Shown in pieces: positions 1 to 6,141 of a DNA stretch of 27,480 nt; positions within the stretch are counted from its first letter, which is position 1, and every line of letters starts with the position of its first letter. Source of the DNA: JAOUJD01 sp964353935 (lineage in GTDB: Bacteria; Pseudomonadota; Gammaproteobacteria; Burkholderiales; Burkholderiaceae_F); the NCBI GenBank assembly GCA_964353935.1, contig CAYGXL010000020.1, forward strand, positions 1 to 27,480, written 5' to 3'. The position numbers and the translations under genes were made by a program. The notes under the pieces are model-generated. The model saw only the letters and a list, made by a program, of their open reading frames with translations, did no database searches and was not told where the DNA came from.

Positions 1-1683
1 CAGTCCCGGAGTCAGCTCGGGTTCGGCCGCAGCGGGCGCGAGCGCCTGCTCGATCGACCGCAGGCTGAACTCCTCCTTGGTCGCCGCCGCGCAGAGCTCG
101 TCGACCTTGTCGAAGCCGAGCCGCTTGGCCAGGTCGTCGAGCTTCACCGCGGTCTTGCCTAGCCGCTGCAGTTCCTTCTCGACCAGTTCACGCCCCGTCG
201 CAATCGATTGCTCGAGCTCGAGCGCGTTGAACCACTGCCGCACCTTGGCCCGGGAGCGCGCACTCTTCAGGAAGCCCAGTTCCGCGTTCAGCCAGTCCCG
301 GCTCGGTCCGCCGGTCTTGGCGGAAATGATCTCGACGGTCTGCCCGTTCGCGAGCGGCGTATTCAGCGGCACCATCGCGCCGTTGACCTTGGCGCCGCGG
401 CAGCGGTGCCCGAGCTCGGAATGGATGTGGTACGCGAAGTCGATCGGCGTGCCACCGGCCGGCAGCTCCACCACCCGCGCCTGGGGGGTCAGCACGTAGA
501 TGCGCTCGTCGCGCTGGGCCCCGGTCGCCTGCGGCGGCGCCTCGACCTCGTCGCGCCACGCGAGCAGCTGCCGCAGCCACGCCACGCGCTGCTCGTCGGT
601 CGCGTGCGCCTTGCCGCCTTCCTTGTAGCGCCAGTGCGCCGCCACGCCGAGCTCGGCGAACTCGTGCATCGCGCGCGTGCGGATCTGCACTTCGAGCGTG
701 CGGTCCTCGGCATCGGCCACCACGGTGTGCAGCGACTGGTAGCCGTTGGGCTTGGGCCGCGCGATGTAGTCGTCGTACTCGGTCGCAATCGGGTTCCACG
801 CCGCGTGAACGAGGGACAGCACCTGGTAGCACTGCGCGACCTCGTCGACGATCACGCGCAGGCCGCGCACGTCGTAGAGCTGGTCGAACGCCAGGCCCTT
901 CGTTCGCATCTTGCTGACGATGCTGTAGATGTGCTTGGGCCGGCCGGTCACCTCGCCGCGGATTCCCGCGTCGTCCAGCATGGAACGCACGCGTTCCAGC
1001 GCCGTCACGATGAACGCCTCGCGCTCGACGCGCTTCTCCTCGAGCAGCCGCGCGACCTGCTTGTAGGTGTCCGGCTCGATGAAGCGGAACGCCAGGTCCT
1101 CGAGCTCCCACTTCATCTGCCAGATGCCGAGGCGGTTGGCGAGCGGCGCATACAGCACCAGGGTCTCGCGCGCGAACGGCTCCGACCCCGGCAGCCGATT
1201 CGCGGCGTAGTAGCGCAGCGTCTGCAGGCGCGACGCCAGGCGCAGCAGAACGACGCGCAGGTCGTTCGCCATGGCCAGCAGCATCCGGCGCAGCGCCTCG
1301 GCCTGGTCGTCCATTCCGTGCGACTTGCCGCCGGCGCCGCCCTGGGTGCGCGTGAGCTCCGACAGGCGCATCAACTGCCGCAGGTCGGCGACGAGCTGCG
1401 CGACCCCGGCGCCGAAGCGCGCGCGCAGCCACTCGTCGGGCTCGCGGAGCACGTCGTACACGCCGAAGAGATAGGCGGCGGCGAGCAGGTCGGGATCCGG
1501 CCTCAGCGGCGCGACGATGGCGGCGATGCCCTCGGCGTGCGCGAGGAACGGCTCGCCCGTGCGCAACGTGCGGTCCTGGTAGAGCGGCTCGACCAGCTCG
1601 CGCGTGCGCGCGAGATCGAACGCGGCCAGCCCGCCGGCGTCGGCAGGCACCGACGGATCGGCAGGGGAGCGGGTTACGGCCAT
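1..1683 (-). CDS. relA: RelA, monofunctional (p)ppGpp synthetase (3' end cut by window edge)
   Basis: Transfers pyrophosphate from ATP to GTP/GDP to make the stringent-response alarmone; the family works on the ribosome. 561 codons are visible, and the C-terminal regulatory domains (the ZFD and ACT region in the family) lie outside the window. Residues 30-150 match the pseudo-hydrolase domain: the HD metal motif of SpoT-type enzymes is replaced by a sequence around AYLFGVYDVL, so hydrolysis is unlikely. The synthetase domain (about 170-340) contains RPKHIYSI, YDVRGLR and PKPNGYQSLHT. The acidic EXDD signature of RelA enzymes is present as EYDD at 302-305, where bifunctional Rel has RXKD. A TGS domain starts near 392 (DERIYVLTPQ). 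The ATG at 1683-1681 has no clear Shine-Dalgarno but gives the expected N-terminal length. Divergent from mtfA. A separate SpoT should exist elsewhere in the genome (inference). Confidence 0.96.
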   Translation of the reverse strand, partial: MAVTRSPADPSVPADAGGLAAFDLARTRELVEPLYQDRTLRTGEPFLAHAEGIAAIVAPLRPDPDLLAAAYLFGVYDVLREPDEWLRARFGAGVAQLVADLRQLMRLSELTRTQGGAGGKSHGMDDQAEALRRMLLAMANDLRVVLLRLASRLQTLRYYAANRLPGSEPFARETLVLYAPLANRLGIWQMKWELEDLAFRFIEPDTYKQVARLLEEKRVEREAFIVTALERVRSMLDDAGIRGEVTGRPKHIYSIVSKMRTKGLAFDQLYDVRGLRVIVDEVAQCYQVLSLVHAAWNPIATEYDDYIARPKPNGYQSLHTVVADAEDRTLEVQIRTRAMHEFAELGVAAHWRYKEGGKAHATDEQRVAWLRQLLAWRDEVEAPPQATGAQRDERIYVLTPQARVVELPAGGTPIDFAYHIHSELGHRCRGAKVNGAMVPLNTPLANGQTVEIISAKTGGPSRDWLNAELGFLKSARSRAKVRQWFNALELEQSIATGRELVEKELQRLGKTAVKLDDLAKRLGFDKVDELCAAATKEEFSLRSIEQALAPAAAEPELTPGL

Positions 1684-1707
1684 CAGGGGGAGCAGCGTCG
1701 AGACGAA

Positions 1708-1713
1708 ATTATA
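1708..1713 (-). promoter_or_regulatory. Candidate -10 element of relA
   Basis: On the minus strand this reads TATAAT, a perfect sigma-70 -10 hexamer, in the 62-bp divergent gap between relA and mtfA. Transcription would start near 1701, giving a leader of about 18 nt. The best -35 match is TTGTGC at 1738-1733 with a long 19-bp spacer, so the -35 is weak. Confidence 0.45.
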
Positions 1714-1733
1714 GGGAGGGGGGCTCGCTCCGG

Positions 1734-1739
1734 CACAAT
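1734..1739 (+). promoter_or_regulatory. Candidate -10 element of mtfA (possibly leaderless)
   Basis: CACAAT ends exactly 6 nt before the mtfA ATG, so the expected transcription start falls on the start codon. No Shine-Dalgarno is visible. The same spacing occurs before the DUF2062 gene and the RpfE-like gene (see findings). No convincing -35 was seen. Confidence 0.35.
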
Positions 1740-1745
1740 CGCACG

Positions 1746-2585
1746 ATGCTGAAGACGCTGCTCGGCCGCTTCGCGCGCTCGAACGCGGTCGCCATCCCGG
1801 AGGACCTCTGGAGCGCCGCGCGGGCCGCCCTGCCCTGCGCGGCGGACCTGACGGCCGACGAAGCGTCGCGGCTGCGCGATCTCGCGAGCCGCTTGCTGGC
1901 CGGGAAGGAGATGTCGACCGCCGGCGATCTCGAGCTCACCGCCGACATGCAGGTGAACATCGCCGTGCAGGCGTGCCTGCCGATCCTGAACCTCGGCCTC
2001 GAGTGGTATCGCGGCTGGTCGAGCATCGTCGTCTACCCCGGCGAGTTCCTCGTGCCGCGCAGCGTGGCGGACGAGGACGGCGTGGTGCACGAGTACACCG
2101 AGCCGATCACCGGCGAGGCATGGGACGGCGGCCCGCTGCTGCTGTCGTGGGAAGACGCGCAGCGCCGCACCACCGACACCGGGTCCGCCTACTCGGTGGT
2201 GATCCACGAGTTCGTGCACAAGATCGACCTGCTCGACGGCGCCGCCGACGGCTGTCCACCGCTGTCGCGCGAGCTGCACGCCGGCCTCGAGGCCCGGTCC
2301 TGGATGAAGGTGCTCGACGACACCTTCGAGCGTTTCCTCTCGGAGCTCGAGCTGATCGAGTCCGAACTTCCGGACGGCGTCGACCCGGACAGCGCGGAGG
2401 CCGACCGCTACTACGCCCACCTGCCGTTCGATCCGTACGCGGCGCACGACGAGGCCGAGTTCTTCGCGGTCACGAGCGAGGCGTTCTTCGTCGAGCCCGA
2501 GGCGCTGCAGCGCGCGTTCCCCGATTGGTATTCGCTGCTCGCCGCCTTCTTCCTGCAGGACCCGGCCGCCCGCGCGAAACGATGA
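1746..2585 (+). CDS. mtfA: MtfA family zinc metallopeptidase (Mlc titration factor A)
   Basis: 279-residue cytosolic zinc-dependent peptidase of the MtfA/YeeI family. In E. coli, MtfA binds and inactivates the glucose repressor Mlc and has aminopeptidase activity; the target here is unknown. The HExxH metal motif is visible as HEFVH (H154, E155, H158) in the context VIHEFVHKIDLLDG, typical of the family. A likely third ligand is the Glu in VTSEAFF (about residue 245). The N-terminal segment (PEDLWSAARAALPCAADLTADEASRLRDLASRLL) and the YPGEFLVP stretch also fit MtfA. Length is close to E. coli MtfA. The ATG at 1746 is favoured because it sits just after a -10-like hexamer and leaves no conserved sequence upstream. 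The stop codon overlaps the next ATG (ATGA), so the flavodoxin-fold gene is translationally coupled. Confidence 0.93.
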   Translation: MLKTLLGRFARSNAVAIPEDLWSAARAALPCAADLTADEASRLRDLASRLLAGKEMSTAGDLELTADMQVNIAVQACLPILNLGLEWYRGWSSIVVYPGEFLVPRSVADEDGVVHEYTEPITGEAWDGGPLLLSWEDAQRRTTDTGSAYSVVIHEFVHKIDLLDGAADGCPPLSRELHAGLEARSWMKVLDDTFERFLSELELIESELPDGVDPDSAEADRYYAHLPFDPYAAHDEAEFFAVTSEAFFVEPEALQRAFPDWYSLLAAFFLQDPAARAKR

Positions 2586-3073
2586 AGCAGCTGCTCGTGG
2601 TCTATCACTCGATGACCGGCGCGGCCGAGCAGCTGGCGCGCGCGGCGGTCGACGGCGCCGGGAGCGAGCGCGACGTCGAGACGCGGCTGCTGCGCGCGCC
2701 CGAAGCGTCGTCGGCCGACGTCCTCGCCGCCGACGGCTATCTCTTCGCCACTCCCGAAAACCTCGCGTCGATGGCGGGCCTGATGAAGGACTTCTTCGAC
2801 CGCATCTACTACGACGCGCTCGACCGCGTGAATGGCCGGCCGTACGCAGCGCTCATCGCGGCCGGCACCGATGGCGCCGGCGCCGCGCGCCAGCTCCAGC
2901 GCATCGCGACCGGACTGCGACTGAAGGAAGTGGCGCCGCCGACGATCGTGCGCAACGGGGCGCAGACGCCCGAGCAGATCCGGGCGATGAAGACGGTCCC
3001 GGAACTGGATCGCGCGACGGCGCGCGACCTCGGCGCCGCGCTGGCCGCGGGATTGGCCGCCGGGATTTTCTGA
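2582..3073 (+). CDS. Flavodoxin-fold protein (NAD(P)H-dependent FMN reductase/quinone reductase-like)
   Basis: 163-residue soluble protein with a flavodoxin-like fold. The N-terminus MKQLLVVYHSMTGAAEQLA holds the strand plus the FMN-phosphate loop (S10-M-T-G13). The segment LFATPENLASMAGLMKDFFDRIYY (about 54-77) corresponds to the isoalloxazine-contacting loop and the dimer helix seen in WrbA-like and NADPH:FMN reductase-like proteins. The rest (ALIAAGTDGAGAARQLQRIATGLRL) fits the family core. It probably binds FMN and transfers electrons; the donor and acceptor cannot be read from the sequence. It starts within the mtfA stop codon (4-bp overlap) and must be co-transcribed with mtfA. The 3' end is convergent with the VOC gene, 18 bp away. 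Confidence 0.85.
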   Translation: MKQLLVVYHSMTGAAEQLARAAVDGAGSERDVETRLLRAPEASSADVLAADGYLFATPENLASMAGLMKDFFDRIYYDALDRVNGRPYAALIAAGTDGAGAARQLQRIATGLRLKEVAPPTIVRNGAQTPEQIRAMKTVPELDRATARDLGAALAAGLAAGIF

Positions 3074-3084
3074 CGCGGCGACGC

Positions 3085-3102
3085 GCGCGGCTCACGCCGC
3101 GC
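3085..3102. terminator. Possible hairpin between convergent genes
   Basis: A perfect 7-bp GC stem (GCGCGGC / GCCGCGC) with a 4-nt loop spans the 18-bp gap and the stop codon of the VOC gene. It could end transcription in both directions, but there is no T tract, so this is only a weak terminator candidate. Confidence 0.25.
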
Positions 3103-3478
3103 CGTACGTCGACACCTCGATCAGGTTCTGATCCGGATCGCGGAAATACACGGAGGTGATCGGACCCAGCGCGCCGGTCCGCTTCACCGGCCCCTCGAGA
3201 ACGGGAACGCCGCAGCCGCGCAGGTGATCGATCACGTCGCTCAGCGGGCCGTCCGCGATCAGGCAGAGATCCGCGGAGCCCGGGGTCGGCCGGTCCGCCT
3301 TCGGCTCGAACTCGCGCCCCGCTTCGTGCAGGTTTAACTTCTGCTGGCCGAACGCCAGCGCCTTGCGGCCCTCGCCGAAGGTCACGACCTGCATGCCGAG
3401 CACCGTCGAGTAGAAGTCGCAGGTCGCCGCGATGTCGCGCACCGTCAGCACCAGGTGATCCAGCCGCTCGATCCGCAT
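3092..3478 (-). CDS. VOC superfamily protein (glyoxalase/dioxygenase fold)
   Basis: 128-residue single-unit vicinal-oxygen-chelate protein with two beta-alpha-beta-beta-beta modules. Metal ligands expected for the fold are present: His8 (RLDHLVLTV), His51 (KLNLHEAG) and Glu121 (QNLIEVSTY). The pattern IxxLDHLVLTVxDixxTxxFYxxVLGM and the ending FRDPDxNLIEVS resemble the group often annotated as glyoxalase/bleomycin resistance or GLOD5-like proteins. The substrate cannot be predicted. It lies 7 bp downstream of the alpha/beta-hydrolase gene on the same strand, so the two are probably one transcript. A GAGG motif about 6 nt before the ATG supports this start. Confidence 0.88.
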   Translation of the reverse strand: MRIERLDHLVLTVRDIAATCDFYSTVLGMQVVTFGEGRKALAFGQQKLNLHEAGREFEPKADRPTPGSADLCLIADGPLSDVIDHLRGCGVPVLEGPVKRTGALGPITSVYFRDPDQNLIEVSTYGAA

Positions 3479-3485
3479 TGCATCC

Positions 3486-4358
3486 TCACTTCAGCAGGAA
3501 ATCGCGCACCAGCGCGATCTCGTGTTCGAACATGAACGTCGGCGCATGGCCGACGCCCGGGACCTCGGCGCCCTCGGCGCGTGGACCGCGCGACCGCATC
3601 TCGGCCAGCGTCTCGCGCGTCAGCAGGTCAGAATGCTCGCCCCGCACGATCAATGTCGGGCCGCGGATCGCGTCGTAGAGGTGCCACATCGCCGCCTCGG
3701 CCGCCGCGGCGCCTTCCGGGGTCACGGACTTGAACGGCACCGCGATGCGCGAGTCGTAATGAAGCCGCCAGCGATCGCCGTCGCGGCGCAGCGCCGGCTC
3801 GACGAGTTCGCGCCAGTCCTCGCGCTGCTTGACGCCAAACGGCGCGGCGACGACCGACACGTAGTCGATCGCCTCGTCGACGGTGGCGAACGACACCTGC
3901 GCTCCCAGGTAGGTCCCGATGCGCGCGATCGCCGCGGCATCGAGGCGCGGACCGACGTCGTTGATCACAAGACGACGGATCGGCGACTCCGCCTGGCCGG
4001 ACAGCGCGATGCCGATAAGGCCGCCCATCGACGTGCCGACCCAGTCGACCTCCTCGACGTCGAGCCGTGCGATCAGCGTCACCATGTCGGACACGTACTG
4101 CGGAACCACGTAGTAGTTGGGGTCCCGCAGCCAGTCGCTGCGCCCGCGGCCGACCACGTCCGGGCACACCACGCGGTAGTGCGACGCGAGCGCGCGCGCG
4201 AGCCGGTCGAAGTCGCGGCCCACGCGGGTCAGCCCGTGCACGCACACGAGGACGCGCGGGTTGTCCGGCGCGCCCCACTCCGCATACGCCATCCGGTGGA
4301 AACCGGCGGGGCTGAGGCACTTCACATGAAGCAAGCGGGGACTCAAATCCTGGTTCAC
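3486..4358 (-). CDS. Alpha/beta-fold hydrolase
   Basis: 290-residue cytosolic alpha/beta hydrolase. The catalytic triad is visible: nucleophile Ser110 in GTSMGG, Asp244 in GEHSDLL and His271 in GVGHAPT. The oxyanion-hole segment CVHGLTRVG is near 39-47, and PDVVGRGRSDW (66-76) is the usual loop after strand 4. Similar proteins are annotated as esterases, lactonases or generic alpha/beta hydrolases, and nothing here fixes the substrate. The start is a GTG at 4358-4356, chosen because GGAG lies 6 nt upstream. A TACAAT -10-like hexamer sits 23 nt upstream of the start. It is followed after 7 bp by the VOC gene and is divergent from 3-hydroxybutyrate dehydrogenase. Confidence 0.9.
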   Translation of the reverse strand: MNQDLSPRLLHVKCLSPAGFHRMAYAEWGAPDNPRVLVCVHGLTRVGRDFDRLARALASHYRVVCPDVVGRGRSDWLRDPNYYVVPQYVSDMVTLIARLDVEEVDWVGTSMGGLIGIALSGQAESPIRRLVINDVGPRLDAAAIARIGTYLGAQVSFATVDEAIDYVSVVAAPFGVKQREDWRELVEPALRRDGDRWRLHYDSRIAVPFKSVTPEGAAAAEAAMWHLYDAIRGPTLIVRGEHSDLLTRETLAEMRSRGPRAEGAEVPGVGHAPTFMFEHEIALVRDFLLK

Positions 4359-4381
4359 GGTGTGCTCCTCGTTGGCCGGCG

Positions 4382-4387
4382 ATTGTA
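4382..4387 (-). promoter_or_regulatory. Candidate -10 element of the hydrolase/VOC operon
   Basis: Reads TACAAT on the minus strand, 23 nt before the GTG start, leaving room for the GGAG ribosome site. No matching -35 hexamer was found at 16-18 bp. Confidence 0.35.
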
Positions 4388-4433
4388 GTCAGCACACGGT
4401 GGCATACTCGTCCGGCTCAACGGAAGGAATCGC

Positions 4434-5213
4434 ATGCTCAAGGGAAAAACGGCCCTGGTGACGGGCTCCACCAGCGGGATCGGACTGGACATGGCGCGCG
4501 CGCTGGCGGCCCAGGGCGCCAGCATCGTGGTCAACGGATTCGGTGAAGCCGACGTCATCCGCGCGGTCGAGAAGGAACTGCAGGGCCGCGGCGTCAAGAC
4601 GCTTTACCACGGCGCCGACATGAGCAAGCCGGCCGAGATCGAGCAGATGTTCCGCGCGGCGGAGGCCGCCTTCGGCCGCGTCGACATCCTGGTGAACAAC
4701 GCCGGCATCCAGCACGTCGCACCGGTCGACAAGTTCCCGGTCGACCGCTGGGACGCCATCATCGCGATCAACCTCAGCGCGGCCTTCCACACGACCCGCC
4801 TCGCGCTGCCGAAGATGAAGGCCGCGAACTGGGGCCGCATCATCAACATCGCCTCGGTGCACGGACTGGTGGGTTCGGTCGACAAGTCGGCCTATGTCGC
4901 CGCCAAGCACGGGATCGTCGGTTTCACGAAAGTGGTCGCGCTCGAAACCGCGACCACCGGCGTCACCTGCAACGCGATCTGCCCCGGCTGGGTCCTGACC
5001 CCGCTGGTGCAGAAGCAGGTCGACGCGCGCGCGGCGCGTGACGGCCTCAGCCAGGACGAAGCAAAGAAGTCGCTGCTGGGCGAGAAGCAGCCGTCGATGC
5101 AGTTCGTGACGACCGGGCAGCTCGCCGGTCTCGCGCTGTTCTTCTGCTCGCCGGCCGCCGACCAGGTGCGCGGCGTGGCGTGGAACATGGACGGCGGGTG
5201 GTTCGCGCAGTAG
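4434..5213 (+). CDS. D-3-hydroxybutyrate dehydrogenase (SDR family)
   Basis: 259-residue short-chain dehydrogenase that oxidises D-3-hydroxybutyrate to acetoacetate with NAD+, the last step in using poly-hydroxybutyrate. Seen in the sequence: the Rossmann motif TGSTSGIG (10-17), NNAG (88-91), and the SDR catalytic residues Asn113, Ser141, Tyr154 and Lys158 (YVAAK). NAGIQHVAPVDKFP, SVHGLVGSVDKSAY and ICPGWVLTPLVQKQ closely match the bacterial 3-hydroxybutyrate dehydrogenase group rather than generic SDRs. It ends in DGGWFAQ, with a normal family length. GGAAGG lies about 5 nt before the ATG. Single-gene unit, divergent from the hydrolase; the 3' end is convergent with the transglutaminase gene. 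Gene symbols vary (bdhA/hbdH), so none is given. Confidence 0.93.
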   Translation: MLKGKTALVTGSTSGIGLDMARALAAQGASIVVNGFGEADVIRAVEKELQGRGVKTLYHGADMSKPAEIEQMFRAAEAAFGRVDILVNNAGIQHVAPVDKFPVDRWDAIIAINLSAAFHTTRLALPKMKAANWGRIINIASVHGLVGSVDKSAYVAAKHGIVGFTKVVALETATTGVTCNAICPGWVLTPLVQKQVDARAARDGLSQDEAKKSLLGEKQPSMQFVTTGQLAGLALFFCSPAADQVRGVAWNMDGGWFAQ

Positions 5214-5238
5214 TGCGCGGCGGCGGGCTCGCTTCCGC

Positions 5239-6141
5239 TCAGGCCGCCTTCTCGATCACCGGCGCCACGTTCACCGCGACATCGACGGTGTGGCTGGCGC
5301 CGCCCTGGATCACTCCCCGCAGCGGCGTGACGTCGCCGTAGTCGCGTCCCACGGCCAGTGTCACGTGGCCTGCATCGGGCAGCACCGCATTGGTCGGGTC
5401 GAGGTCGACCCATCCGAGCACGGGACACCAGACCGAGACCCAGGCGTGGGACGCGTCCGCGCCGAGCAACCGCGCCTGGCCCGGTGGCGGCTGCGTCAAC
5501 AGGTAGCCGCTCACGTAGCGCGCCGGCAGGCCGAGCGCGCGCAGCATGCCGAGCATCAGATGCGCGAAGTCCTGGCACACGCCCCGGCGCTCGCGGAACA
5601 CCTCGTCGAGCGGCGTGCCCACATCCGTGACGCCGGGCTCGTAGGCGAAGTCGCGATGGACCCGCTCCATCAGTTCGATCGCGCCGGCGACGGTGGGCCG
5701 TTCCGGCGTGAAGGTCGCCGCCGCGTACTCGCGCAGCGTGTCGAGCAACGGCACGCAAGGGGATGCAAAGACGAACTCGGCCGCGGGCTGGAACGACGCG
5801 CCGACCGAGTAGCGCAGGCTGGACGCCAGCGCCTGCCACGGCACGCTGGCGGCCGCATCGACGGATCGCTCCCGCGACGTCAGCGCGACCCGGCTGCGAG
5901 CCCGGACGATCAATGCATCGTGCGGCGCATAGAGGGCGAATTCGGTGCGCACGTTGCCGAACGCATCCCGCGAGTGGCTGCACTGCGCCGGAGGAGGATC
6001 GATCGCGAGGTCGAAAGCGAGGACCTGCTGGCGCGCGTCGTCACGCGGCGTCAGGTGCGCGCAGTGGTAGGCGACTTCCACCCGCGCGGAATAGCGCGCG
6101 ACTGTCGTGTGCGTCACGTCGAGCCGAACAATCCCACTCAC
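5239..6141 (-). CDS. Transglutaminase-like cysteine protein (small)
   Basis: 300-residue protein of the bacterial transglutaminase-like family. An N-terminal beta domain (about 1-90, starting VRLDVTHTTVARYS) precedes the papain-fold core. The triad is visible: Cys189 (RRGVCQDFAHLMLGMLRALG), His232 (DASHAWVSVW) and Asp248 (WVDLDPTN). Such proteins may act as peptidases or cross-linking/amide-exchange enzymes; the substrate is unknown. The GTG start at 6141 overlaps the stop of the fused ATP-grasp/alpha-E gene (GTGA), so it is translationally coupled and is the last gene of the seven-gene cluster. The open frame runs 54 codons further upstream, but that part is antisense-like and lies inside the preceding gene. 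ATP-grasp/alpha-E proteins next to this transglutaminase family form a recurrent neighbourhood in proteobacteria. Confidence 0.9.
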   Translation of the reverse strand: MSGIVRLDVTHTTVARYSARVEVAYHCAHLTPRDDARQQVLAFDLAIDPPPAQCSHSRDAFGNVRTEFALYAPHDALIVRARSRVALTSRERSVDAAASVPWQALASSLRYSVGASFQPAAEFVFASPCVPLLDTLREYAAATFTPERPTVAGAIELMERVHRDFAYEPGVTDVGTPLDEVFRERRGVCQDFAHLMLGMLRALGLPARYVSGYLLTQPPPGQARLLGADASHAWVSVWCPVLGWVDLDPTNAVLPDAGHVTLAVGRDYGDVTPLRGVIQGGASHTVDVAVNVAPVIEKAA

